From contig NZ_AP019791.1 of assembly GCF_007164525.1 (NCBI RefSeq), positions 2,777,501-2,841,500 of the forward strand: a stretch of DNA of 64,000 bases, in the 5' to 3' direction. This stretch comes from Rubrobacter xylanophilus (GTDB taxonomy: Bacteria > Actinomycetota > Rubrobacteria > Rubrobacterales > Rubrobacteraceae). A model generated the notes under the pieces. That model was not told the origin of the DNA. It made no database searches and saw only the letters and a list, made by a program, of their open reading frames with translations. The translations under genes and the position numbers were made by a program. Shown here piece by piece: positions 40,227-48,793 of the stretch (positions within the stretch are counted from its first letter, which is position 1; each line of letters opens with the position of its first letter).

Positions 40227-42266
40227 TCAGTAGTCCCCCCGCAACCGCTCGACGTTGGCGAGGATGCTGGGCTCCGGGGACTCCCACCGCCTCCGCCCCC
40301 GGCTCAGGCTCCTCTTCAGGCTCTCGTAGGGGTTTTTGGGGCTGTGACCGGCCCGGAAGGTCGCCTGCAGCTTGTCCAGCGCCTCGTGCACCCGCTCGGG
40401 GGGCTCTCCGTCCAGGTCGGCCCGGATCTGCTGCAGCGTCGGCGGGTTGCTCATCTTCTGCCGCAGCACGCTTTGCACCTCGGTGGCGAGGTCCACCCGC
40501 TGCTGGCCGAAGATGTCCGTCCCCTGCCGGCCCATCAGCACCGGCGGCCTCGGGAACCGGCCGAAGACGGGCACCGCGTAGTGGGCGTGTCGCAGCAGCA
40601 GGCGCCCCTTCTCCAGCTGCAGCAGCTCCTCGCGGGTCGTCTGGGAGAACGAGCGGTAGCTGGCGTTGGTGATCTCCTCGTCCCCGATGCGTCCATAGAG
40701 GCTGGTGGCCGCGTTGCCGACGACCTCGTCGTCGACTTTGCTGCGGAACTGCTGGGCCCCGAAGAGCGTCAGGCTCAGGTGCCGCCCGCGGGCGGAGATG
40801 TCCACGAGCGTCTCCTTGAGCGGGGAGCTCTTCGCTCCGGAGGGGGCGTACTTGTTCAGCTCGTCCACGAAGATGATGAGCTTGTCCACCCCCAGCTCGC
40901 CCCGCTCGGCCTTCTCCCAGATCTTCTCTATCACCTTGGTGACGACGAGGTCCTGGGGCACGCCGGTGAGGCGGGAGATGTCCACCACCCGCATCTCCCG
41001 GTCGTCGAAGGCGTCCTCCACGTGGGGGGAGTCGCCGTAGTCCACCCGGCCGTGCACCAGGAGCCCGCCGCACTTGCTGGGCAGGCCGTTGAACCGGTTC
41101 CAGACCTTGTTTATGGTCATCGGGTTGTGCCCGCGCCAGCTGTTGCGCTTCTCGTCCTCGTCGAAGTAGTCCTGGATCTCGCGCATCTTCTGGAAGAAGG
41201 ACTCCATGGTGTCGATCCCGTCGGCCCGCAGGGTCTCCACGAAGCCCCGAAACTTGTCGTCGTAATCGGAGTGCTCGAAGATCCTTCCGGCGTACGGCAG
41301 CACGTCGCCGAGGTCCCACACGATGGGGTGGACGCAGTGGTCCTCCCCGCGGGCGTTGCGCAGGGTGTTGAGCCGCCGGGCGTCGAGGTCCCGGGCGTGC
41401 ACCACGCTCTCCCCCGGATCCATTCCGGGCCTCAGAGGGGCGAAGATGCGCAGCTTCTCGAAGGGTTCGGTCCTGAGGCCGAGCTCCCGGTACATCTCGC
41501 GCTCCTCGTCGCTCAGGCCCCGCTGGCCGGCCCTCTCGTAGCGGGCGGCGAGGTCGGGGTCGTCCTGCGGGGGCTCGGCCGGTTTGTCCAGGAACAGCAG
41601 GTCCGCGCCCTTCACGTTGAACATCAGCGCGGCGACCTTCCTGCGCGAGCGCTGGAAGATGCTGGCGATGGTGAACAGGGCGTGGCTGGTCTTGGTGGAG
41701 AGCCCGCTCATCCCGGTGATGTTGAGGTGTCCGGCCTCGGGACCGAGCAGGTAGTCCTCGTCCACGTACAGCGGGGTGCGCTGGGGCTCTCCGTCCTTCT
41801 CGTTGCCGTTCTCGTGCAGCAGCATGGGGATGGGGGTGCCGGAGAAATCCTCCATCCCCAGAGCGAACTCGATGGCCTCCCTGGTCGCGAAGTAGACGGG
41901 CCCGCTGCGCACCGGCCGGCGGGACTTCCTGCCCGGCTGCCGGTGCCGGGTGGCCAGCACCCGGGCGCGGAAGACCAGGATCTCCGTCCGCTCCGAGAGC
42001 GGCTCCAGTGCGGCGTCGCCGTCGTGGGCGTAGAAGTCGTCCAGGAAGCTCTCGAGGTCCGAGTAACGGCGGGGGTCGTCCAGCACGGCTATGGCGGTGG
42101 CGTCCTCGCTCTCGGCGGCCACTATGTGCCCGATGTCCAGCCGGCGGGCCGCCTCGGTCTCGGCGGTCCAGAAGTAGAACTCGTGGGCGGTCGCCGGGTA
42201 CTCCTCGCTGGTCACCGCCCGGCCGATGGGCCCGGCGTCGGTGTCCAGGTACTCAGGATGCAGCAT
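40227..42266 (-). CDS. HerA-like hexameric ATPase/translocase
   Basis: A 679-aa protein. A poorly conserved N-terminal region precedes a RecA/FtsK-type HerA core with an atypical P-loop region (ITGMSGLSTKTSHALF), Walker B KLIIFVDELNKYAP, a sensor/arginine-finger region ISARGRHLSLTLFGAQQF, and the C-terminal LLRHAHYAVPVFGRFPRP found in HerA proteins. HerA hexamers pump DNA to the NurA nuclease for end resection. NurA-like gene is 7 bp upstream and SbcCD downstream. The P-loop is one residue longer than the usual GxxGxGKS. Confidence 0.82.
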   Translation of the reverse strand: MLHPEYLDTDAGPIGRAVTSEEYPATAHEFYFWTAETEAARRLDIGHIVAAESEDATAIAVLDDPRRYSDLESFLDDFYAHDGDAALEPLSERTEILVFRARVLATRHRQPGRKSRRPVRSGPVYFATREAIEFALGMEDFSGTPIPMLLHENGNEKDGEPQRTPLYVDEDYLLGPEAGHLNITGMSGLSTKTSHALFTIASIFQRSRRKVAALMFNVKGADLLFLDKPAEPPQDDPDLAARYERAGQRGLSDEEREMYRELGLRTEPFEKLRIFAPLRPGMDPGESVVHARDLDARRLNTLRNARGEDHCVHPIVWDLGDVLPYAGRIFEHSDYDDKFRGFVETLRADGIDTMESFFQKMREIQDYFDEDEKRNSWRGHNPMTINKVWNRFNGLPSKCGGLLVHGRVDYGDSPHVEDAFDDREMRVVDISRLTGVPQDLVVTKVIEKIWEKAERGELGVDKLIIFVDELNKYAPSGAKSSPLKETLVDISARGRHLSLTLFGAQQFRSKVDDEVVGNAATSLYGRIGDEEITNASYRSFSQTTREELLQLEKGRLLLRHAHYAVPVFGRFPRPPVLMGRQGTDIFGQQRVDLATEVQSVLRQKMSNPPTLQQIRADLDGEPPERVHEALDKLQATFRAGHSPKNPYESLKRSLSRGRRRWESPEPSILANVERLRGDY

Positions 42267-42273
42267 CCTCTCG

Positions 42274-43398
42274 TTACCTCCCGTCTCGCCGAAGCTGCCG
42301 CTGCAGGCGCAGGTAGGCCCTCTCGGAGCCCTGCACCGCCGGTTTCAGGGTCTTCTCGACGTGGTGGATGGGGTAGATCATGGCCGGCCACCGGGGATCG
42401 GGCCTGGCCAGCGGCGCCCGCTCGGCCAGGATCCAGCGCGTGATCTCGTCGGCCATCCCGGGGCTCGTGCCGCGGGCGGCCTCGACCCGCATGAGCGATC
42501 CGAGCGCCCCGGCCCCCGGCTGCGGGGGCCAGCATCGCACGTACCAGGAGGCCCGCTGATCGGTGGTGGTCCTCCGGACCTGCCAGCCGGGGATGAAGCT
42601 GGTGGTGCGCATGCCCGGGGCCAGATCCAGCAGCAGCTCGGCCTCCGCCCCCCCGAACTCGGGCCGGGACACGCTCTTTATGAGGCCTATGGCCCGCGGG
42701 GAGGGTCTCCCGAGCTGGCCGTCGGCCGCCAGCCAGTCGTCGTTGTCCAGCACCCGGTCGTCCTCTTCCCACCGCCGCAGCAGCTCGGTCTCGAGCCGTT
42801 CCCGCAGCGTGCGCGCCCGCCCGAAGGCGAGCGCCCGCAGCCCGGCGTAGTCGGAGGGGTCGGGGGCGGACACGTGCTCGGTGGAGCTGAGCACGTGCCA
42901 CGGGGCCCCTGGCGCCTCCTCGTAGCCGAGGGGCCTGAGCCCGGACTCCACCAGCAGATCCCGCAGCGCCTCCACCCTCGGGTCTCCGGCCTCCACGGGC
43001 AGGATGACGGCCCGGACCGTCTCCGGTGGGGAGTCGAAGCGCATCCGGGCGAGGCGCCGCCCCCTGCGCTCGGCGATCGCCGCGGCCACCGTGGTCGCCA
43101 CCACCGGAGCCGCTCCGATCCGGAAGAGCTCCCGGGTGCTCTGGACTCCGTCCAGAAAGTAGCGCAGCCGCGAACGGCCGTCCGGCTCCCCGGGATCCCG
43201 CACCCCGGGCGGGTCCTCCAGATGACGTGCCTCGGCCGGTTCCCGGTCCTCTCCTGCGGGCCGCGGGATCTCCCCGGCCTCGAGATCCACGAGCCCCGGA
43301 CCCGCCACCGGACGGATGCCCCGCTCTCCGGCCCGCTCCAGCGCACGCCCGATGCGGTCCACGAACTCCCTGGTCGTCCTCCCCGGCTCCATGCCCAC
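42274..43398 (-). CDS. NurA-like nuclease
   Basis: A 374-aa protein with NurA-domain features: FLDGVQSTREL (the first acidic DG motif), LAADGQLGRPSPRAIGLIKS (second DG-x-L and following Lys/Arg region) and a C-terminal WYVRC...MRVEAARG segment. NurA digests 5' strands while HerA translocates; sbcCD are in the same block, as with archaeal nurA-herA-mre11-rad50. Start GTG at 43398; ATG two codons on is equally possible. Domain assignment is by motif only. Confidence 0.75.
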   Translation of the reverse strand: MGMEPGRTTREFVDRIGRALERAGERGIRPVAGPGLVDLEAGEIPRPAGEDREPAEARHLEDPPGVRDPGEPDGRSRLRYFLDGVQSTRELFRIGAAPVVATTVAAAIAERRGRRLARMRFDSPPETVRAVILPVEAGDPRVEALRDLLVESGLRPLGYEEAPGAPWHVLSSTEHVSAPDPSDYAGLRALAFGRARTLRERLETELLRRWEEDDRVLDNDDWLAADGQLGRPSPRAIGLIKSVSRPEFGGAEAELLLDLAPGMRTTSFIPGWQVRRTTTDQRASWYVRCWPPQPGAGALGSLMRVEAARGTSPGMADEITRWILAERAPLARPDPRWPAMIYPIHHVEKTLKPAVQGSERAYLRLQRQLRRDGR

Positions 43399-43425
43399 GA
43401 GTATACGCAGGGAGAATCGGGAGGG

Positions 43426-43995
43426 CTATCCCTGTTCCTCAGGTAGAGGTACGGGCAGCTCGAACCCGGGAGCCGCCGCGGCGACGGCCCTCCGGAAGCT
43501 CCGGCTCTCCTGCGGGGTCTTCTGGAAGGACTTGCGGGCGAGATGCAGGATCTCCCTGGTCTCCCCGCGCTGCCGCGTGTTGGAGAGTTCTTTGGAGAAG
43601 GCGTAGCGCAGCCGCCCCCCCTCGACCCCGTAGAAGTGGACGTGAACCTTTCCCTGGCGCCCGAGCCCGGCGAGGGCCGCGTCTCCCGAGACCTGGGCCA
43701 CGTTCAGCAGGGTGGCGGCCGAGAGCGGTTCGTTCTCCTCGGGGTAGACGGAGAGGGCCAGCCGGACCACCGGGCCGTGGGGGGTCCTGTAGAACTCCAG
43801 GCGGCGCGCGACTCGGGCGGGACCTCGGACCGCCTCCACTCGATCCGCGGGGGCGGCGACCAGTATGTGGGCGGTCGGGGGACGCATCGAGCCGCGCCGC
43901 TGGGTCGAGACCACGCGGGCCTGCACCCCCCGCTCGCCTACGGCGCGGGCCAGGCTCTCCCGGACGCGCTCCGGGAGGTTCAGCCCCTCGCTCAC
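43426..43995 (-). CDS. Hypothetical protein between peptidase and nurA
   Basis: A 189-aa soluble protein. GTG at 43995 overlaps the peptidase stop by 4 bp. N-terminal helix NLPERVRESLARAVGERG, then THILVAAPADRVEAVRG-type strands (PPTAHILVAAPADRV), HVHFYGVEGGRLRYAFSKEL, and a Lys/Arg-rich tail. No known domain recognised. Its position suggests it belongs to the same transcript as the repair genes. Confidence 0.6.
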   Translation of the reverse strand: MSEGLNLPERVRESLARAVGERGVQARVVSTQRRGSMRPPTAHILVAAPADRVEAVRGPARVARRLEFYRTPHGPVVRLALSVYPEENEPLSAATLLNVAQVSGDAALAGLGRQGKVHVHFYGVEGGRLRYAFSKELSNTRQRGETREILHLARKSFQKTPQESRSFRRAVAAAAPGFELPVPLPEEQG

Positions 43996-45338
43996 CGGCC
44001 TCCGAACCTCTCGAAGAGGCGCACGAAGTACGCCACCGTCTCCAGGTAGTCCTCCACGCGCACCGACTCGTTGGGGGAGTGAATCCTGCTCTGCGAGTCG
44101 GCCACGTTGCCGGCCATGATGGTGGGGATGCCCAACTCGGTGGCGATGAGCGAGGTGGGGCCGCTGCCGCCGATGGTCGGGTAGACGAGCGCGTCGTCGC
44201 GCCCCAGGTCGCTCCAGGCTTCCCGTGCCAGGCGCACGATCGGGGCGTTCACCGGGGTCTTGGCCGGCTCGAGCCCGTGCAGGTCGACCACCTCGATGTC
44301 CTCCATCCCGCGGCGCCGCAGGTGCTCCCGCAGCAGCTTTACCACCCGCGAGGGGCTCTGGCCGGCGACCAGCCGGAAGTCCATCTTCACGAACGCTTCG
44401 GAGGGGACGATCGTCTTCGACCCCGGCCCGGTGTAGCCGGACTGCATCCCCGCGATGTTCGCGGTCGGCTTCAGGAGCATCTCCTCCAGCGCCTCCCGCC
44501 CCGAGAGATCGCGGTCCAGCGCCTCCACCCCCCAGGCCGCTCTCAGGGCCGCGTCGTCGAAGGGGATGCGGGAGATGGCCTCCAGGTCCTCCCGGGAGGG
44601 CGGTTCGGCCAGCTCCATGAAGCCGTCGAGGGTTATCTCGCCCCGCTCGTTCTTTATCGTGCGGAGCGCCTGCACCAGCCGCCAGGCCGGGTTTGGGGCG
44701 ACGCCCCCGTACATGCTGTGCAGGTCGTGCGAGGGGCCTTTGGCCCGCAGCTCCACGTAGGCCAGTCCCTTGGTTCCGCAGAAGATCACCGGCCGTCCGG
44801 CCTCGTCCTTGATGGAGCCCTCCCACAGGCAGGCCTCGGCGGAGAGCAGCTCCGCGTTCTCCCTCACGAAGGGGGCCAGGTTGGGGCTGCCGACCTCCTC
44901 CTCGCCCTCGATGAGGAACTTGAGCCGGAAGGGCAGCTCCCCGTGCTCCTGCAGGTAGATCCTGAGCGCCTGGATCCGGGCGAGCACGTCGCCCTTGTCG
45001 TCCGCCACCCCCCGGGCGTAGAGCCGGCCGTCCCGGATCGTGGGCTCGAACGGGTCGCTCTCCCAGAGATCTAGCGGCTCCGGCGGCTGGACGTCGTAGT
45101 GCCCGTAGGAGAGGAGGCTCCTCTCGCCCCCCCCGACCTCGGCGTACACCACCGGATGCCCCCCGGTCTCCATCATCCTGGCTCGGGCCCCGGCCTCCTC
45201 CAGCCGCTCCAGCACCCACCCCGCGCACTCCCGGAACGCACCGTCTTCCCGGGCCGAGACCGAGGGCATCCGCAGAAACTCCTCGAGCTCCCCCAGGAGC
45301 TCCCCGCGCATCTCCCAAAGCCGCTCCGCAAGCTCCAT
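43992..45338 (-). CDS. M20-family dipeptidase
   Basis: A 448-aa zinc peptidase of the carnosinase/PepV-like group. Metal-binding motifs SYGHYDVQP (His), GVADDKGDV (Asp bridging), EGEEEVGS (catalytic Glu), and the C-terminal His in SPNESVR region; a lid-domain region lies in the middle. Cytoplasmic, hydrolyses dipeptides or similar. First gene of the minus-strand run towards nurA/herA; functional linkage with DNA repair is probably coincidental. Confidence 0.9.
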   Translation of the reverse strand: MELAERLWEMRGELLGELEEFLRMPSVSAREDGAFRECAGWVLERLEEAGARARMMETGGHPVVYAEVGGGERSLLSYGHYDVQPPEPLDLWESDPFEPTIRDGRLYARGVADDKGDVLARIQALRIYLQEHGELPFRLKFLIEGEEEVGSPNLAPFVRENAELLSAEACLWEGSIKDEAGRPVIFCGTKGLAYVELRAKGPSHDLHSMYGGVAPNPAWRLVQALRTIKNERGEITLDGFMELAEPPSREDLEAISRIPFDDAALRAAWGVEALDRDLSGREALEEMLLKPTANIAGMQSGYTGPGSKTIVPSEAFVKMDFRLVAGQSPSRVVKLLREHLRRRGMEDIEVVDLHGLEPAKTPVNAPIVRLAREAWSDLGRDDALVYPTIGGSGPTSLIATELGIPTIMAGNVADSQSRIHSPNESVRVEDYLETVAYFVRLFERFGGR

Positions 45339-45441
45339 TTTCCCGAAGCCCCTTTCTACAGCTTTGCCGGTTCGTCCGGGATGAATTTAGCACCTCCGCC
45401 CGGCGCCGCCACACGCGTGGCGGCGCTCCCCTCCCACCTGA

Positions 45442-45458
45442 TATATTGAGAGAAAGCC
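45442..45458 (+). promoter_or_regulatory. Candidate -10 box and very short leader
   Basis: TATATT (45442-45447) is eleven bases before the ATG at 45459, giving a 5' leader of about five bases. This would also be a near-leaderless start; GAGAGAAAG is only a weak ribosome site. Confidence 0.45.
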
Positions 45459-45935
45459 ATGGCCAAGGGCAGGAAACCAGCGCGACCCGGAAAGCCGGTC
45501 CGCCACGACGAGTTCTTCGGGCTAGACCTGGAGAGCATGAGCCCCCGGGCTCAGGCGGTCACCGGCCTCGTGGTCGGGGGAACGGTTCTCACGGGTGTCG
45601 CCCTCGTTTTGGCGCTGCACCCGGAGTTCTTCTGGCTCGTCTTCGTCTTCGGCTGGGTGATCTTCCCGGCGCTCGGGCTCTTTGCCCGGGGAGTGGCGGG
45701 CCTCGCCGAGTCCGGCCGGCGGAGGCCGGGGGGCGGGGAGCGGGAGCTGCTCGAGGTGCTCGGGCGGCGCGGGGAGATCACGCCCGTGGAGGCCGCGATG
45801 GAGACCTCGCTGACCGTCCGGGAGGCCGAGCGGCTTCTCAAGGAGCTCGCCGAGGGAGGACACCTGGATGTCCGGGTGCGCGGCGGTGGGCTCTCCTACT
45901 CTCTGTGGGGCCGGGAGCCGCTGGAGGGTGGCTAA
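45459..45935 (+). CDS. Membrane protein with C-terminal winged-helix-like segment
   Basis: A 158-aa protein: basic N-terminus, two transmembrane helices (AVTGLVVGGTVLTGVALVLA and FFWLVFVFGWVIFPALGLFA) and a cytoplasmic domain that reads like a winged helix (LLEVLGRRGEITPVEAAMET, then VREAERLLKELAEGGHLDV). Possibly a membrane-linked regulator. No family name can be given. Confidence 0.7.
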   Translation: MAKGRKPARPGKPVRHDEFFGLDLESMSPRAQAVTGLVVGGTVLTGVALVLALHPEFFWLVFVFGWVIFPALGLFARGVAGLAESGRRRPGGGERELLEVLGRRGEITPVEAAMETSLTVREAERLLKELAEGGHLDVRVRGGGLSYSLWGREPLEGG

Positions 45936-46022
45936 AAGAGGCTGTAGCCGTGGTATCATCGGGGGTGCCACCAAGGGATTTGGCGCATAGGATTCTGAGC
46001 GCGGGGTAAGAACTCTCTAGCC

Positions 46023-46763
46023 ATGGAAGAGCGGAAGATCCCAGAGACCCTCGAGGAGGCGTACCGGCTCAGGGACGAGGCCAAGACCCCCGAGGAGTGG
46101 GACTTCTACCAGGAGCACGTCTACCGGCTGCGCAAGGAGGAGTACCGAGCCCGGGGGATCCGGACGGAGATCTCCTCCCGCCGCCGCGAGCGGCAGAGCG
46201 CCATAGAGCTCTCCCGCGAGATGTTCTTTCTTGAGGTCTCCGAGGTGGCAGGAAGGAACGCCGGGGGAGGCCGGAGGGCCCGCACGGTCCAGGAGGAGGC
46301 TCGCCGTTACGCCGCCCGCCTCGACACCCACGCCTTCCTCAAGCAGCTCGCCGCGCCCCACTCGGGCGCCGTCGACCTCTACCGGCGCAACTACCTGGAG
46401 CTGTTGCGGATGGGCAAGCCGCCCTCCGAGGCCTACTACCTCTCCCGGATCATCGGGCTCGCCGGCGAGCAGGAGTTCCGGGCCGCCCTGGAGACCATCC
46501 GCCGCACCGGATATCCCGGAGGGAGGCTCACTTACCTGGTGGAGAAGGCCGCCATCCGCATCCGGGATCTTCCGGGGGGGATGATCCTGATCCTGCTCAC
46601 CTTCTTCGTCTCGCTCTTCGCCTTCGTCTGGGCCACCAACGAGTGGGGCAACGCGAGCGCGGGCACCATCTTCTTCGTCACCCTGGGGCTCATCGCCGCC
46701 GGGGCCTTGATGCTCATCTCCGCGGTCTTCATCGTCACCTTCATACGTTCCATCAACAAATAG
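46023..46763 (+). CDS. Hypothetical protein with C-terminal membrane anchor
   Basis: A 246-aa protein. The first ~180 residues are charged and helical (RLRDEAKTPEEWDFYQEHV, REMFFLEVSEVAGRN); the end has two transmembrane helices (GGMILILLTFFVSLFAFVWA and TIFFVTLGLIAAGALMLISA). No recognised domain. It ends in an intrinsic terminator. ATG at 46023 is the first start after the preceding gene. Confidence 0.65.
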   Translation: MEERKIPETLEEAYRLRDEAKTPEEWDFYQEHVYRLRKEEYRARGIRTEISSRRRERQSAIELSREMFFLEVSEVAGRNAGGGRRARTVQEEARRYAARLDTHAFLKQLAAPHSGAVDLYRRNYLELLRMGKPPSEAYYLSRIIGLAGEQEFRAALETIRRTGYPGGRLTYLVEKAAIRIRDLPGGMILILLTFFVSLFAFVWATNEWGNASAGTIFFVTLGLIAAGALMLISAVFIVTFIRSINK

Positions 46764-46785
46764 CGGACCGCGCAACGCCGGCAGG

Positions 46786-46823
46786 GCTTCGCGGCGCCGG
46801 GGGCGCCGCTGCCGAAGCATTTT
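46786..46823 (+). terminator. Intrinsic terminator
   Basis: A strong hairpin (GCTTCG with CGAAGC, continued by CGGCGCC with GGCGCCG, GGG loop, small 3' bulge) is followed by ATTTTCC, downstream of the plus-strand membrane gene. It separates that gene from the secreted CAP protein. Confidence 0.75.
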
Positions 46824-46925
46824 CCTCGCCGCCTGCCGCGGAACCCGACGGACGCGCTCGCTAAAGAAATCTCACTCGACATCCGATAGCCTGGGTGTGC
46901 GGAAGACATCGAAAAGAGGGGGGAC

Positions 46926-47462
46926 ATGCCGATGAAGCGCGTGGCCGTGGTGGCGGCCTCAGTTCTGCTGGCGGTGGTGGTATCCGCAGGGGTCTCCGCG
47001 ACAGATCCACCCGTGGCGGAGGCGGCCGGCGGCGGCTACGTCAAGAGGTGCGGGGGAGGCAAGATCTTCCTGAACGCCAAGGAGAAGAGGAGCTTCGCCC
47101 TGCACAACCGGGTGCGCCGGAATCACGGCCTGCGCCCGTTCTGCGTCCACCCGGCGTTGCAGAGGGCCGCCCGCGCCCACTCGAAGGACATGATCCGTCG
47201 TGACTACTTCGCTCACGGCGACGTCGGTGCCCGCCTGAAGCGCTACGGCTATGACTGGAGGGTCTACGGCGAGAACATTGGCGGAGGATCAGGCTCCTAC
47301 GGTGCCCCCCGCGTGGTCTTTCGGCGCTGGATGAACAGCCCTTCCCACCGCAAGAACATCCTCGACCGGCGGTTTCGGGAGATCGGGGTGGGCACCTACA
47401 CCGGCAACTACCGGGGCTACCGGAACTACACGATGTACACTGCGGATTTCGGTCGCCGTTAG
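46926..47462 (+). CDS. Secreted CAP/SCP-superfamily protein
   Basis: A 178-aa protein with signal peptide (VAVVAASVLLAVVVSAGVSA) and a CAP domain: LHNRVRRNHGLRPF, ARAHSKDMIRRDYFAHG, GENIGGGSGSYG and WMNSPSHRKNIL, the last containing the conserved His/Ser region. Bacterial CAP proteins of this type are secreted and lack a clear enzyme activity. The start could also be the ATG two codons downstream. Convergent with the next gene (4-bp overlap). Confidence 0.85.
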   Translation: MPMKRVAVVAASVLLAVVVSAGVSATDPPVAEAAGGGYVKRCGGGKIFLNAKEKRSFALHNRVRRNHGLRPFCVHPALQRAARAHSKDMIRRDYFAHGDVGARLKRYGYDWRVYGENIGGGSGSYGAPRVVFRRWMNSPSHRKNILDRRFREIGVGTYTGNYRGYRNYTMYTADFGRR

Positions 47463-48085
47463 GAGACCTCCGGGGAGAGGCGCACGTTACGCTCCCCGGC
47501 TCCCGGCGCCGTGATCCGGAGCCAGAAGCGGGAGGCGCCGGAGGCGACCTCGAAGTTCACCCGGCCCTCCCCGCTCGCCCCCGGCTCCAGGAGGCCGTGC
47601 TCGTTGAAGAGCAGGTTCTTCTCGGGAGAAACGAACTGGGCGTTAAACTCTGAGCTCGGAGTGTACACCCGCCCCTGCCCGTCCACGAGCCTGACGAGCT
47701 CCTCGGTGAGGGTCACGGGCCGCTCCGAGGCGTTCTCCACCTCGAACGACACGCTCACGAAGCTTCCCGGCAACGTCTCCGGAGGGAAAGTGTAGGAGGT
47801 CAGTTCCGTGCTCCGCGACGCTCCTTCAACCGTCCACTCCAGGTCGCCGATCCGTACCGGGCGCCCGGCCGGGACGGCGGTCTCGGGGGTTCGGGCGGCC
47901 GTCGGTTCGGGCTCGGAGGGTTGAGGCGGCCGGTCGGGCTGCAACCCCGCGAAGGTGGGGGTTCCGAAGAAGCCCCCGGCCGCGAGCGTACCCACCGCCG
48001 CGGCCACGAAGAGCGCTGCTATCCCGAGTATCCCGGCCACCTTTCCCATCCCACTCTTCTCTCCCGGATCTGGCGTCCAACTCAC
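47459..48085 (-). CDS. DUF4352-like secreted/anchored protein
   Basis: A 208-aa protein with one N-terminal helix (ILGIAALFVAAAVGTLAA), a proline-rich linker and a beta-sandwich domain of DUF4352/Telomeric-like type (VRIGDLEWTVEGASRSTEL, FVSVSFEVENASERPVTLTE). Likely attached to the outer face of the membrane. GTG at 48085, with a downstream ATG (MGKVAGILG) as an alternative start. Confidence 0.72.
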   Translation of the reverse strand: MSWTPDPGEKSGMGKVAGILGIAALFVAAAVGTLAAGGFFGTPTFAGLQPDRPPQPSEPEPTAARTPETAVPAGRPVRIGDLEWTVEGASRSTELTSYTFPPETLPGSFVSVSFEVENASERPVTLTEELVRLVDGQGRVYTPSSEFNAQFVSPEKNLLFNEHGLLEPGASGEGRVNFEVASGASRFWLRITAPGAGERNVRLSPEVS

Positions 48086-48206
48086 ACGGGGGTATGTTTA
48101 CCACGCTCACGCCCGCTCCTAACCGGAGAGCCCGTTTCCGCCGCGTCCGCGCGGGGTACTGATGATCTCTCGACGGCAGTACGGCGCGGAAAGAGGGGTG
48201 AGGCCC

Positions 48207-48443
48207 GTGGCACGGTGCGAGGTGTGCGGCAACGACTACGATCTGGCCTTCGAGGTGGTGACCGCCGGCGAGCGGCACGTCTTCGACTGCTTCGAATGCG
48301 CCATCCATGCTCTGGCGCCGGTGTGCGAGCACTGTGGCTGCAGGATCATCGGCCACGGGGTGCAGGCGGGGGACGCGCTGTTCTGCTGCGCCCACTGCGC
48401 CGGCGCGGAGGGCAGGGAGGGCATCCGGGACCGCGTCTTCTGA
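48207..48443 (+). CDS. Prokaryotic-metallothionein-like Cys-rich protein
   Basis: A 78-aa protein with nine cysteines in CEVCGND, FDCFECAIH, CEHCGC and CCAHC, the pattern of the family annotated as prokaryotic metallothionein in actinobacteria. Likely binds zinc. GTG 48207 with GAGGGGTGAGG upstream gives the family's MARCEVCGND start; an upstream ATG at 48162 would add 15 residues without a good site. Followed by a small gene in the same direction. Confidence 0.78.
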   Translation: MARCEVCGNDYDLAFEVVTAGERHVFDCFECAIHALAPVCEHCGCRIIGHGVQAGDALFCCAHCAGAEGREGIRDRVF

Positions 48444-48456
48444 GAGGAGGTTGAAC

Positions 48457-48783
48457 GTGGCTTACAGCGTCATGATCTGGCTGACCGACCCCGGACCCCA
48501 GGCGCGGGAGGAAGAGGCGCTGGCCCGCAGCGAGGCCGCCCGCGAGACGGCCCCGGGGGCGGCGGCCGGGGTGAACGAGCCGCCCGCCTTCACCCGGCTG
48601 GTCTACGGAGTCTACGATGACGAGGCGGGGGCCGAGGAGGCCCTCGCCACGATCTCCGACGCCCTGCAACGCAACGCCCCCCTGCGGCTGAGGATGCGGG
48701 GCAACCGGAGCTTCCTGGTGCCGGCGGGTCGGGTACACTACGTCGTCTGCGACGAGGTCGAGCGGCCAGCCGACCGGCGATAG
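48457..48783 (+). CDS. Hypothetical protein
   Basis: A 108-aa soluble protein starting GTG with GGAGG six bases upstream, 13 bp after the metallothionein-like gene. Acidic N-terminal helix region (GPQAREEEALARSEAARET), then an alternating pattern (AFTRLVYGVYDDE, RSFLVPAGRVHYVVCDEV) suggestive of an alpha/beta fold. No domain recognised. Confidence 0.55.
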   Translation: MAYSVMIWLTDPGPQAREEEALARSEAARETAPGAAAGVNEPPAFTRLVYGVYDDEAGAEEALATISDALQRNAPLRLRMRGNRSFLVPAGRVHYVVCDEVERPADRR

Positions 48784-48793
48784 TGGCCGGACC

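Noticed and set aside
38025-42443. A 1472-codon open frame on the plus strand across sbcD, lplA and the HerA-like gene
   Set aside because: It spans several well-supported genes of the opposite strand and has a biased shadow composition (Val, Gly, Leu, His, Pro); no motif or ribosome site supports it.
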